Source of the DNA: CAZRDB01 sp964598695
GTDB taxonomy: Bacteria; Armatimonadota; Zipacnadia; UBA1398
Length of the DNA: 36,656 nucleotides
Assembly (NCBI GenBank): GCA_964598695.1
Contig: CAZRDB010000025.1
Location: 1-36,656 of the forward strand
Direction: 5' to 3'
Made by a program: the position numbers and the translations under genes. Positions 1-8,284 of this stretch are shown here, piece by piece. The stretch's first letter is position 1. Every line of letters begins with the position of its first letter. The notes below the pieces were generated by a model. The model was not told where the DNA came from, did not search any database, and saw nothing but the letters and a program-made list of their open reading frames with translations.

Positions 1-141
1 GACGATCAGCTTCAGGCGGCCCTCACCTTCCTCGAGACCAACTCGGTTCCCGAGAGCATGCTCAGCAGGGAGGAGCCGAAGGATCGGACGGCCTGGCAGC
101 CGGCGGCGACGGAGAGCCAGTCGGAGGACGAGCCCAGGTAG
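1..141 (+). CDS. C-terminal end of an unidentified protein (partial)
   Basis: The first reading frame is open from the window edge for 46 codons and ends at TAG 139-141. The tail is hydrophilic and acidic, rich in Glu, Ser and Gln, with no recognisable motif. The next gene starts 101 bases downstream on the same strand, and codon use resembles the following genes. The piece is too short to assign a family, and it could be a chance open frame. Confidence 0.4.
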   Translation, partial: DDQLQAALTFLETNSVPESMLSREEPKDRTAWQPAATESQSEDEPR

Positions 142-170
142 GAGTTCGCGCGGTTTGAGCGTAGGATACG

Positions 171-199
171 TGCGGCCCGGGCACCGCTGCCGGGCCGCA
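171..199. repeat. 10-bp perfect inverted repeat between genes
   Basis: TGCGGCCCGG (171-180) is followed after 9 bases by its exact reverse complement (190-199). It lies after the stop at 141 and before the ATG at 243. No run of T follows, so it is not a standard intrinsic terminator. A smaller hairpin (CCGCG, TAC, CGCGG) follows at about 201-213. It may be a factor-dependent 3' end structure or a 5' leader structure of the next gene. Confidence 0.4.
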
Positions 200-242
200 A
201 CCGCGTACCGCGGCGGGGGGGCAGCCGGGAGGGAGGAGTGCC

Positions 243-1364
243 ATGGAGACGCCGGGCAGCTTCGAGGAGCCGTACCAGGACCCCTACGGAGACCCCTCGC
301 AGGATGTCGTGCGCGCGTACCAGCGGCGCCTGCGGCGGATGCGGAATGTCGTGCTGGTCGAGACGCTCGTCCTGGTGCCCCTGGTTCTGGTCCTCGCGAC
401 CCTGCTGATCATCGGGCGGGTGAAGCGCGGCCAGGTCTGTCAGATCCGGTTCGGCTCGGCCCTCGAGGTCGCCGTCCGCGATGAGGACACCGCCAAGCGG
501 GTGCTCGAGGAGATCCGGGCCCGGGCGGCGGGCCGCCAGGTTCCGGCCGAGACCCTTCAGATCGACCCCGCGCCGACGGTCTCGGTGATCCCGGCCGACC
601 GCGACAAGCAGGTGCTGACCGAGGCCGAGGCGATCGCGGCCATCGCCGCCTGCCGCCAGGTCCAAGTGTACCTCGACGCGCGGATCCTCAAGGTCGACGG
701 CGCCGCGATCGCGGCCGCGCCGACCGAAGAGGACATCCAGTTCGCGCTCAACACGCTGCAGCAGAAGTACAGCAACGTCGACGGCATCGTGGGTCAGCCA
801 CGCATCGTCACGAAGTACACGATCGAGACCGAGCGCCGTCCGCCCGACCGGATCAAGTTCTCGCGCGACGCCCTCGCCGCGCTCTTCGACGAGACCAAGA
901 CGCCGGACGTGTTCGAGTTCCTCGGGCCCAAGCTCTCGCTCGAGGGGCTGCTCAAGAAGTCGGGGCTCACCAAGGAGCAGTTGCAGCTTCGCAACCGCAC
1001 CGTGGACTTCGGCTCCCTGGGCGACGGCTCGAAGCTGCTGGTCAAGCCGGGGAAGGACAACCTGGAGGTCGAGTACCAGGTCACCCGCACCGAGACGCGC
1101 GAGGTGCCGCCCCCGGTCAAGGAACAGCCCGACCCGAACCTGGAGAAGGGCAAGACCGAGGTCGTCTCGCCCGGCAAGCCCGGCCAGGAGAGCGTCGAGT
1201 ACCGGATCACCTACCGCAACGAGCGCGAGGTGGCCTGGGAGGCGGCGACGACGCGGCCGCTGGTCGAGGCCGAGGGGAAGGTCGTCCGTGTCGGCGCCAA
1301 GGGGGCTCCGGGCTCCGAGAGCGAGGCCAAGCCCGCCGCCGGAGCCGCGCGGAGAGGCCGCTAG
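243..1364 (+). CDS. Membrane-anchored LysM/G5-domain-like protein
   Basis: This 373-residue protein starts at an ATG with GGAGGAG just upstream. Residues 1-35 are polar and basic, and 36-58 form one hydrophobic transmembrane segment, so most of the chain should lie outside the membrane. Residues about 245-275 resemble a LysM unit. Residues about 276-355 resemble a G5 domain: paired TRTETREVP and ITYRNEREV strands joined by a DPNLEKGKTEV linker. In LysM-G5-M23 cell-wall hydrolases this pair usually precedes a zinc peptidase domain. Here the chain stops after G5 with an Ala/Gly-rich tail, so no enzyme activity is evident. It may bind peptidoglycan or glycans. It is 24 bases upstream of the oxidoreductase gene, so cotranscription is likely. 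The LysM and G5 calls are from pattern only. Confidence 0.7.
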   Translation: METPGSFEEPYQDPYGDPSQDVVRAYQRRLRRMRNVVLVETLVLVPLVLVLATLLIIGRVKRGQVCQIRFGSALEVAVRDEDTAKRVLEEIRARAAGRQVPAETLQIDPAPTVSVIPADRDKQVLTEAEAIAAIAACRQVQVYLDARILKVDGAAIAAAPTEEDIQFALNTLQQKYSNVDGIVGQPRIVTKYTIETERRPPDRIKFSRDALAALFDETKTPDVFEFLGPKLSLEGLLKKSGLTKEQLQLRNRTVDFGSLGDGSKLLVKPGKDNLEVEYQVTRTETREVPPPVKEQPDPNLEKGKTEVVSPGKPGQESVEYRITYRNEREVAWEAATTRPLVEAEGKVVRVGAKGAPGSESEAKPAAGAARRGR

Positions 1365-1388
1365 GTCGCTTGGAGGGAGCAGTCGCGC

Positions 1389-2453
1389 GTGGCTGACGCG
1401 CCCGTCGGTTTCGGAATCGTCGGCGCCGGGATGGTGGGCCGGTACCACGGCCTCGCCGTTCGCGCCATCGAGGGCGCACGCCTGGTCGGGTACTGCGACG
1501 TGGCGCTCGACCGGGCTCGGGCGCTCGCGTCCGAGCTGGAGGCGCCGGTGGCCGACGCCTCGGTCGAGGAGTTCGTCCTCCGGCCGGAGATCGACGTGGT
1601 GGTCGTGGGGACGCCGTCCGGGCTCCATCGCGAGGCCTGCCTGGCGGCCGCCGCGGCCGGCAAGCACATCGTGGTCGAGAAGCCGATCGAGGTGACGCTG
1701 GCGCGGGCCGACGAGGTCATCGAGGCCGCCGACCGGGCCGGCGTGATCCTGAGCGTCATCTCGCAAAAACGGTTCGAGCCGGCCTCCCGGTTCCTCCACC
1801 AAGCCGTGGCCGAGGGCCGTTTCGGCCGCATCGCTTTCGGCGACGCGCGGGTGAAGTGGTGGCGCGCGCCGGAGTACTACGTCTCCGGCGGATGGCGGGG
1901 CACCAAGGCCCTCGACGGCGGTGGGGCGCTCATCAACCAGGCGATCCACACAATCGACCTCACCCGATGGATCCTCGGGCCGGTCCGGACCGTCTACGGA
2001 CGGGCGGTGACGCGGCTGCATGAGATCGAGGTGGAGGATACGGTCGCGGCGGTGGTGGAGTACGCGAGCGGCGCGATCGGGGTGATCCAGGCCAGCACGG
2101 CCTCGTACCCCGGCCATCCGGCTCGACTCTCGATCACCGGCGAGCGCGGCTCGGCGGTCCTCGCCGACGGCACGCTGGTCGAGTGGAAGCTCGCCGGTGA
2201 GCTGGAGCGCGAGGCGGAGGAGCTGGGCCGTTTCGGCGCCGTCTCGGGCAGTGGGGCGGGCGATCCGCACTCGATGACCCACAAGGGCCACGAACTGCAG
2301 TTCCGTGACGTGATCGAGGCGATCCGCACCGGGCGCGCGCCGCTGATCGATGGCCGTGAGGGCCGCAACGCGCTGGAGCTGATCCTCGCCATCTACGAAT
2401 CGTCGGAGACCGGGCGACCGGTCTCTCTGCAAGGACCGGGACGCGCCGACTGA
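1389..2453 (+). CDS. Gfo/Idh/MocA family NAD(P)-dependent sugar oxidoreductase
   Basis: This 354-residue protein starts at GTG with a GGAGGGA ribosome site. The Rossmann motif GIVGAGMVG is at residues 9-17. EKP at 97-99 carries the usual catalytic lysine. GGGALINQAIHTIDL at 177-191 holds the conserved Asn, His187 and Asp190 of the active site. Family members oxidise a ring hydroxyl of sugars, nucleotide sugars or inositols. The next gene is a sugar aminotransferase 33 bases away, so a plausible role is making a keto sugar that the neighbour aminates, as in NtdC/NtdA or WlbA/WlbE pairs. The substrate cannot be read from sequence, and a catabolic inositol or glucoside dehydrogenase is possible. 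Confidence 0.9.
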   Translation: MADAPVGFGIVGAGMVGRYHGLAVRAIEGARLVGYCDVALDRARALASELEAPVADASVEEFVLRPEIDVVVVGTPSGLHREACLAAAAAGKHIVVEKPIEVTLARADEVIEAADRAGVILSVISQKRFEPASRFLHQAVAEGRFGRIAFGDARVKWWRAPEYYVSGGWRGTKALDGGGALINQAIHTIDLTRWILGPVRTVYGRAVTRLHEIEVEDTVAAVVEYASGAIGVIQASTASYPGHPARLSITGERGSAVLADGTLVEWKLAGELEREAEELGRFGAVSGSGAGDPHSMTHKGHELQFRDVIEAIRTGRAPLIDGREGRNALELILAIYESSETGRPVSLQGPGRAD

Positions 2454-2486
2454 CGGCCGACGCGCCTGAGGAGAGGGAGCCATTCG

Positions 2487-3716
2487 ATGAGTCAGCTCGC
2501 GCTTCTGGGCGGCAAGCCCGTACGGACCGATCCCTGGCCCGCCTGGCCCGTGTGGGGGGAGCCCGAGGAGAAACGGATCCTCGAGGTGCTCCGCTCCGGC
2601 GCCTGGGGCCGGATCTACGGCTCGTGCGTCGAGGAGTTCGAGCAGGCCTTCGCCCAGGTGTGCGCGGCCGACTACTGCACCGCCGTCCAGACGGGAACGG
2701 CCGCCCTCGAGGTCGCCCTCCGGGCCGCGGGGGTGGAGGCCGGCGACGAGGTGATCGTCCCACCGTACACCTTCATGGCGACGGCGACCTCGGTGATCCA
2801 GATCGGCGCGATCCCGGTCTGGGCCGATATCGACCCCGACACCTGGACCCTCTCGCCGGAGGCGACCGAGGCCGCGATCACGCCCCGCACCACCGCGATC
2901 ATCCCCGTCCACGTGGCCGGTAACCCGTGCATGCTCGATGAGCTGCAGGCCGTCGCCGAGCGCCACGGGGTCCAGATCGTCGAGGACGCGGCCCAGGCCC
3001 ACGGGGCGATCTACAACGGCACGCCGGTCGGCGCGATCGGCGATGCCGGCTGCTTCAGCTTCCAGGCCTCGAAGAACCTCAGTGCCGGCGAGGGCGGGGC
3101 CGTCACGACCAACGACCGCGAGATCGGCGAGCGCGTCTGGTCGCTCCACAACTGCGGCCGCCTGCGCGACAAGGGCTGGTACGACCACCACCTGATGGGC
3201 TGGAACTACCGCCTGACCGAGTTCCAGGCCGCCGTTCTGCTCGGCCAGCTCACGCGGTTCGACGAGCAGAACGAAGCCCGGTGGCGCAACGCCCAGGCGC
3301 TCGCGGAGCAGCTTCGGGGGATCGAAGGCGTCAACGGGGTTCGCATTCCGGGTGAGGGTTCGATCAGCGCCGTGCACCTGTTCCTCATGGGCTACGACGC
3401 CGACGCCTTCCGGGGCCTGCCGCGAGCGCGGTTCCTCGAGGCCCTCGCCGCCGAGGGCGTGCCCTTCGCGAGCGGCTACACCCCGCTGCACAAGGCGCCG
3501 ATGTTCGACCGGGTCGGGGGCGAGCGCTCCTCGGCCGAGCGGTTCTCCGGGAAGGAGTTCGACTTCTCCCGCGTTCACTGCCCCGTGACCGAGCGGATCT
3601 GCCGCGAGACCGGGAGCTGGTTGCACCAGCGCCACTTCCTCGGGCCGGAGAGTGACATGGAACAGATCGCGACCGCCATCCGAAAGATCCAAGATCATGC
3701 GCGCGACTTGCTCTAG
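2487..3716 (+). CDS. DegT/DnrJ/EryC1/StrS family PLP-dependent sugar aminotransferase
   Basis: This 409-residue protein has normal length for the family. The N-terminal LLGGKPVRT, the TGTAALEVAL cofactor-phosphate region (about 69-78), PPYTFMATA (92-100), the VEDAAQAHGA cofactor Asp region (165-174) and SFQASKNLSAGEGG with the Schiff-base lysine Lys196 are all present. Such enzymes aminate keto sugars in cell-envelope or secondary-metabolite pathways; the start and the KNL-GEGG motif recall the AHBA-synthase-like branch. Next to a Gfo/Idh dehydrogenase, a two-step oxidise-and-aminate route is the simplest reading. A GAGAGGGAG ribosome site precedes the ATG. No nucleotidyltransferase or glycosyltransferase is in view to name the final product. 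Confidence 0.92.
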   Translation: MSQLALLGGKPVRTDPWPAWPVWGEPEEKRILEVLRSGAWGRIYGSCVEEFEQAFAQVCAADYCTAVQTGTAALEVALRAAGVEAGDEVIVPPYTFMATATSVIQIGAIPVWADIDPDTWTLSPEATEAAITPRTTAIIPVHVAGNPCMLDELQAVAERHGVQIVEDAAQAHGAIYNGTPVGAIGDAGCFSFQASKNLSAGEGGAVTTNDREIGERVWSLHNCGRLRDKGWYDHHLMGWNYRLTEFQAAVLLGQLTRFDEQNEARWRNAQALAEQLRGIEGVNGVRIPGEGSISAVHLFLMGYDADAFRGLPRARFLEALAAEGVPFASGYTPLHKAPMFDRVGGERSSAERFSGKEFDFSRVHCPVTERICRETGSWLHQRHFLGPESDMEQIATAIRKIQDHARDLL

Positions 3717-4191
3717 TCCCCTCGAGTGGCTTGCCGGGCTGGAGGAGCTGCTGTCGCTCCGGCCCGACGAGGCTGCCGCGCGCCTGGGCATTCGGGTGAC
3801 CTGGGACGAGGGTCCGTCGGTCTTCGGCGGGACCGCGCTCTACTCGGCGTGGGAGCCCGGCGCCCGCGTGATCCGCCTCTTCCGCAACGGGATCGAGCAG
3901 CTCGCCGCGCGCCGGGAGTGCGCCCGCGAGGCGATCGAGACCGAGGCGGTCGCCCACGAGTTGCTGCACGCGCTCGGCGAGACGCACGGGCTCGCGCTGG
4001 CCGAGGACGAGGTGCGGGCCTGGGCGGCGGAGTGGGCCGCGCGCGGCGAGGCGGCGCTCCGGCCTCACTGGCGGGAAGAGGACGCCTCGACAGGCACGTG
4101 GGGCAAGCCGCCGCGTCCCGGCCACGAATCGACCTCCCGCGTCTCGCTGCTCTTCCGCGCTATCGGTTCACGCGTTTCTTCGCGGCCATGA
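3697..4191 (+). CDS. Small HExxH putative metallopeptidase-like protein
   Basis: This 164-residue protein starts at an ATG inside the last 20 bases of the aminotransferase gene, which suggests translational coupling. Residues 86-91 read AHELLH, an HExxH zinc motif. It is followed by an acidic EDEVRAWAAEW helix (103-113), much like the third-ligand helix of the IrrE/ImmA (M78) fold. The first 80 residues hold no clear helix-turn-helix. An upstream in-frame ATG at 3652 would lengthen the overlap and is less likely. The 3' end overlaps the tail of the opposite-strand VWA gene by 32 bases. Activity is unproven; a compact M78-like or unassigned zinc protein fits best. Confidence 0.65.
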   Translation: MRATCSSPLEWLAGLEELLSLRPDEAAARLGIRVTWDEGPSVFGGTALYSAWEPGARVIRLFRNGIEQLAARRECAREAIETEAVAHELLHALGETHGLALAEDEVRAWAAEWAARGEAALRPHWREEDASTGTWGKPPRPGHESTSRVSLLFRAIGSRVSSRP

Positions 4192-7075
4192 GGCGGCTGA
4201 ACGTGTCCCCCTGATCGGCCTCCGCCTCCGCCGAGGGGGGCGCCTGCTCGGGTTGCTTGCGCGCCGCGGCCGCCGCGAGCTGCTCGCGGAGCCTCCGAGC
4301 CGCTTCGTTCTCCGCGGGCGGCGGCGCCGCGACCTGGGGCCCCGCCTGGACGACCGGGGCGCCGGTCGGACGTTCCTCCCACGTCTCCTGCTTGGTGGTG
4401 AGCAGCGCCTCGACGGTTCCGTCGGCCGGCTTGGCCTCGCGTCGGCCACGCGCCAAGCGCGCGCGCAGCTCCTGTGCCTTCTCGCGCGCCATCTCCCACT
4501 GCCGCTGATCGAGCACGAGCCGGCGGACGGCGACATCGAAGGGGAGGAGGATCGCGCCGAGGAGCAGGAGCTGCGGCCAGACGGGAGTGGGCGTGCGCAC
4601 CGTTGCGCGCGCGCTCTCGTAGAGGCCCGCCAGCTCGGAGGCCTCGCGCGTCGCGCCGCCGCTGGTCTCGGCCACGCGCGTGAGCAGGAAGTCGTCGGCC
4701 GCGAGCTGACGGTACTCCTCCGGGTAGGGGACGACGGCTCCGGCCGTCTGCGACTCCTTCTGCCCGTCGGGCAGCGTGTAGGTGAGGTTGGCCATGTACG
4801 CGCCGGTCGCCTGCGCGTCGAACCGTTGCTGGTACCGGCCGGGGGCGATCTGCTCGAGCTTGACGTCGTGGCCCTCGTTGTCGGGCGTGACGAGCCGGGC
4901 CCGGATGTCCAGGTTGTTGAGGAACTCGTCCTCGCCGCCGAGCGCCTCGACCGAGAGCGTGCCCTGGCCGCGCTCGATCTGCACTGTCGCGTCGAACATG
5001 CCCTCATCGAGCGAGCGCAGCATCCAGCGGACCGACTGCTGCCAGAACTTGTCGTAGGCGGGCCAGCCGATCCACTCCGCAGCCCACCGGTTCTGGGCGT
5101 CCGAGGTGAACGCGATCGACCGTCCGAGCCCGAACTGCCAGGAGGCGAGCAGCGGGTCGTCCTTGTGCGTGCGCATGAAGACCTGCGCGGCCGGCTTCTC
5201 GGAGGTGCCGACATAGCCGAGCAGCGGCGGGGCCGTCGCCCAGTCGATCCCCTTGAGCGGCGGCGCGCCCGTGTCGACGGTCGGGAGGAACGGCTCCTCG
5301 CACATCAGGGAGCGGGCGACGAGGAGCGTCTCCTTGGTGTAGATCCGGGGGACGTCCTCCATCCGCTCGGCCACGTACAGCCGCCCGCCGCCCGCATCGG
5401 CGACCTGCTTCTGGAACGGTGTGTGGGGACCGTTGCCGAGCGAGACGAACGTCGTGGTGATGTTGTGCTCGGCCAACGCCTGCCGCGCGGCATCGACGCA
5501 GCCCTCCTGCGAGTCGCAGTCCGAGCCGTCGGCGAGGACGATGACGTGCTTGATCTGGCCCGTCGCCTTCGAGTTCAGGATCTCGTAGCTGCGCGCGAGC
5601 GAGGGGCGAACGTAGATCCCGCCTCCGCCCGGGCGCATCCGGGCGATCATCCGCTTGGCCTCGGGGATGTCGGTGACCTTGGCGAGCGGGAAGACCTCTC
5701 CGGCCTTGTCCTCCGAGCCGAAGACGCACAGCTCGTCGCGCGGCGAGAGCAGCTCGGCGGCGAGGCCGGCCGCTTCGTTGGCGATCTCCTGCTTGGTCCG
5801 GTTGCCCTCCATCGCGCCCATCGAGCCGCTGGTGTCAACGCAGATCACGAGCGAGGTCCCCGGGAAGTGCTCCTTGTGGGTGATGTCCATGTTGACCGGG
5901 AGGGTCTCCTCGACCGGCGTCTTGTAGTAGCCGCCCAGGCCGAAGCTGTCCTCGCCCCCGACCATCCCGAAACCGACGCCGAGGTCACGGCAGGCCGCCC
6001 GGATGACCTCCATCTGCTCCGTCCGCATCGCCATCGCGGGCACGTTCGAGAACACGACCGCGTCGTACTGCACGATCTCGCCGATGTCGAGGGGGATCCC
6101 GGTCGGGCCTACCGCGTCGACCGCGATGTGGCCCTCCTCGAGCGCCATTCCGAGGTGGGCGTCCGCGTCGAGGTCCTTGCTGACGAGCAGCACGCGCGGC
6201 TCGCCGGCGACGGCGACGAAGCCGAGGGCCCGGTTGTTCTCGAGCAGCGTGTCGGCGTCGGCGACCAGCTTGACCTCGTAGTTCCAGAACCCGGCCTCCT
6301 CGATCGACTGGCGGAGCCGGAAGACCGACTTGCCGGCGCCATAGGAGACCGGGCTCTCGCCGAGGAGCTGCTTGTTGCGCTCGACGTAGAGCGTGCCCCT
6401 GCCGGCCTTCAGGCTCGAAAGGACGATCCGCAGCTCGAACGGCTCGCCGACCTTCGCGCGCGACGGCAGGAACATGCTGTCGAGCGCGACCTCCGCGGCG
6501 TAGGGCGTCGCGAGGCGGACGGTGTCGATGGGGACGTCGTTGGCGCGGGCCACCCGGGCCTCGTCGACCGCCCGACCGAGCGTCTCGTTGCCGTCGGAGA
6601 GCAGCACGATCCGCTTCGCGCTGCCCTCCGGGAAGCTGGCGAGCGCCAGACGGATCGCCTGCGCGATGTCGGTCTGGTAGCGCTCGGTCACGGTCTCGAG
6701 CTTGTCGATCGTCGGGCTCAGGCTCGGAGCGGTCTCCATGCTGGCCTCTTGGCCGAAGACGATCACGCCCATCCGGTCCTTGCCGCGCCGCATGCTCCGG
6801 GTGGCGTCGTTGATCGCCTGCAGCGCCACCTCGCGCTGGGAGTCGCCCACCGAGTGCGAGGAGTCGACCAGGAAGAAGACGCAGAGCGCATCCTGCGGCC
6901 GGAGCATGGTCGCGCCGGCAAGCGCGCAGCACAGGGCGGTGAGGACGACCATGCGCAACGCGAGCGCGGTGCGTCGGCGCCAGCGGGCCATCCCGGCCAG
7001 GCTGCGGGCGTTGATCGCCAGCGCCACCACCAGCACGAGGAGGGCGAGGAGCCACCAGGGGCTGTCGAACCGCAT
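4160..7075 (-). CDS. Dual von Willebrand A membrane protein (BatA-like N-terminus, amidotransferase-like middle)
   Basis: The protein has 971 residues. Two transmembrane segments (about 7-22 and 36-56) start it. A first VWA domain (about 64-220) follows, with the metal-site motif DSSHS at 71-75. A beta-sandwich is next, then a region resembling the class I glutamine amidotransferase-like fold (about 290-395). A second VWA domain (about 408-590) has the textbook site DTSGS at 414-418, and a last transmembrane segment lies at about 834-850 before a charged cytoplasmic tail. Both metal sites look intact. I chose the ATG at 7075 because it begins the FDSPWWLL membrane start typical of the family; an ATG at 7117 is possible. 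Related proteins are linked to envelope or chaperone-like functions with MoxR ATPases, but none is adjacent here. Confidence 0.85.
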   Translation of the reverse strand: MRFDSPWWLLALLVLVVALAINARSLAGMARWRRRTALALRMVVLTALCCALAGATMLRPQDALCVFFLVDSSHSVGDSQREVALQAINDATRSMRRGKDRMGVIVFGQEASMETAPSLSPTIDKLETVTERYQTDIAQAIRLALASFPEGSAKRIVLLSDGNETLGRAVDEARVARANDVPIDTVRLATPYAAEVALDSMFLPSRAKVGEPFELRIVLSSLKAGRGTLYVERNKQLLGESPVSYGAGKSVFRLRQSIEEAGFWNYEVKLVADADTLLENNRALGFVAVAGEPRVLLVSKDLDADAHLGMALEEGHIAVDAVGPTGIPLDIGEIVQYDAVVFSNVPAMAMRTEQMEVIRAACRDLGVGFGMVGGEDSFGLGGYYKTPVEETLPVNMDITHKEHFPGTSLVICVDTSGSMGAMEGNRTKQEIANEAAGLAAELLSPRDELCVFGSEDKAGEVFPLAKVTDIPEAKRMIARMRPGGGGIYVRPSLARSYEILNSKATGQIKHVIVLADGSDCDSQEGCVDAARQALAEHNITTTFVSLGNGPHTPFQKQVADAGGGRLYVAERMEDVPRIYTKETLLVARSLMCEEPFLPTVDTGAPPLKGIDWATAPPLLGYVGTSEKPAAQVFMRTHKDDPLLASWQFGLGRSIAFTSDAQNRWAAEWIGWPAYDKFWQQSVRWMLRSLDEGMFDATVQIERGQGTLSVEALGGEDEFLNNLDIRARLVTPDNEGHDVKLEQIAPGRYQQRFDAQATGAYMANLTYTLPDGQKESQTAGAVVPYPEEYRQLAADDFLLTRVAETSGGATREASELAGLYESARATVRTPTPVWPQLLLLGAILLPFDVAVRRLVLDQRQWEMAREKAQELRARLARGRREAKPADGTVEALLTTKQETWEERPTGAPVVQAGPQVAAPPPAENEAARRLREQLAAAAARKQPEQAPPSAEAEADQGDTFSRLMAAKKRVNR

Positions 7076-7266
7076 CGGGATGCGCTGAGCCCAGTTGTGG
7101 AATGCGCTTCCGTGCATTGGCCGCCTCGGCGAGCACGCATCGACTCGGGTGGCCCTAAGGGCACCCCCGCGTTCAGTGTAGCACACGGCCCGGAGGCCGC
7201 AGGATCCCTCAACGACCCGAGGCCGCCGCGGGCCGAAGGCGGCATGGCCGCGCCGGCCTCCGCCTG

Positions 7267-7272
7267 TATAAT
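7267..7272 (+). promoter_or_regulatory. Consensus -10 box TATAAT in the divergent spacer
   Basis: The 241-base gap between the two divergent genes contains an exact TATAAT at 7267-7272, striking in such GC-rich DNA. It would place a transcript start near 7279, about 38 bases ahead of the next ATG, with GGAGGAG at 7301-7307. No convincing -35 box is seen 16-18 bases upstream. For the opposite-strand VWA gene, a TACACT-like -10 reads leftward at 7175-7180, also without a good -35. Confidence 0.45.
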
Positions 7273-7316
7273 GGGGCAACCACGCCCGAACGCGCACGAC
7301 GGAGGAGCGACTGCCG

Positions 7317-8255
7317 ATGCCAACGACACATGCCCCGCGCTGGACCGTACTGCCGGCCCTGGCCTTGCTGCTGGCTCCTCTTGCGGCGGCGCGCGCTCAG
7401 GCTCCCGAGGAGCCGCTGGAGGCGCCCGTCCTGCTCCGCTACGCGCCGCCTGTCGCCGCCCCGGCCGAGTACGCCGTCGCGTGGCGCGTCGTCGTCGAGG
7501 TCCCGTTGACGGGCATCCAGACGCTCGAGGGCGCCGGGCGTCTCGCGGTGGTTGCGCTCCCCGCGCCGGAGGGCCAGTCGCTGCTTCGGGTGACGCCGTC
7601 CGGCCTGCTCTGCCGGCTCGTGGGCGAGGAGTTCGTCCTGACGGCTCCCGTCTCTGGCATCACGGTGCGCCTGGACGCTCAAGGCCGCGTGCTCGCGGTC
7701 GAGCCCGGCGAGGAGTCCTCGCCCTTCCTCGGCACGATCCTCCGCGTCTTCTTCGCCGCCACCATGCCGGCCGATCCCGTTGTCACCGGCGCGCGGTGGG
7801 CCTGGCCGATCCCCTCGTGCGAGGACTTCGTCTCCGGCTACGAGTACTACCCGCCGAAGGTCCGCTCGCGCGTGATCGGTGCGCTCAGCCGCACGGCGGT
7901 CGACCCGCCCCCGGCGCCGGCGCCCAAGGGCGGCATCAAGCAGTGCCTCGCCGCGCGCACCCTCGACGGGATCGAGCCGATCGCCGCCGTGATCTCGACG
8001 CTCCCGGTCGCGATCGACCTCTCCGACATGCCGCTCGGCAGGGGCGGCGACGCCCTGCTCTCCGTACAAGCCGAGCGACTCGAGCGGACGGGCGAACTCC
8101 GCTGGGCCTCCGGCACGGGCAACGGCCGCCTGCGACGGGTTGTGTTGCCGTCGCTCGAGGTCGAGGAGCTGACCGTGACCATCGCCTGGATCGACCCGAC
8201 GACCGGCTCGCCGGTGGAACCCCTCGGCTCCTACGAGATGCCCCCGATCGAGTAG
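7317..8255 (+). CDS. Secreted protein of unknown function
   Basis: This 312-residue protein has a clear signal peptide: a basic start, a Leu/Ala core at about 11-24 and a likely Sec cleavage after ARA near residue 27. The mature part is rich in Val, Leu and Pro with alternating hydrophobic residues, as in beta-sandwich proteins. Four Cys residues could form disulfides. I recognise no domain. The ribosome site GGAGGAG sits 10 bases before the ATG. It precedes egsA by 29 bases and probably shares its transcript, but the pairing suggests no function. Confidence 0.75.
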   Translation: MPTTHAPRWTVLPALALLLAPLAAARAQAPEEPLEAPVLLRYAPPVAAPAEYAVAWRVVVEVPLTGIQTLEGAGRLAVVALPAPEGQSLLRVTPSGLLCRLVGEEFVLTAPVSGITVRLDAQGRVLAVEPGEESSPFLGTILRVFFAATMPADPVVTGARWAWPIPSCEDFVSGYEYYPPKVRSRVIGALSRTAVDPPPAPAPKGGIKQCLAARTLDGIEPIAAVISTLPVAIDLSDMPLGRGGDALLSVQAERLERTGELRWASGTGNGRLRRVVLPSLEVEELTVTIAWIDPTTGSPVEPLGSYEMPPIE

Positions 8256-8284
8256 GACCCCCCGCCCCTGAGGACGCGAGCGCC

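Noticed and set aside
12..3791. An open frame of 1259 codons on the - strand
   Set aside because: It is antisense to the G5-like, oxidoreductase and aminotransferase genes, all of which have clear motifs and ribosome sites. The translation has no recognisable domain.
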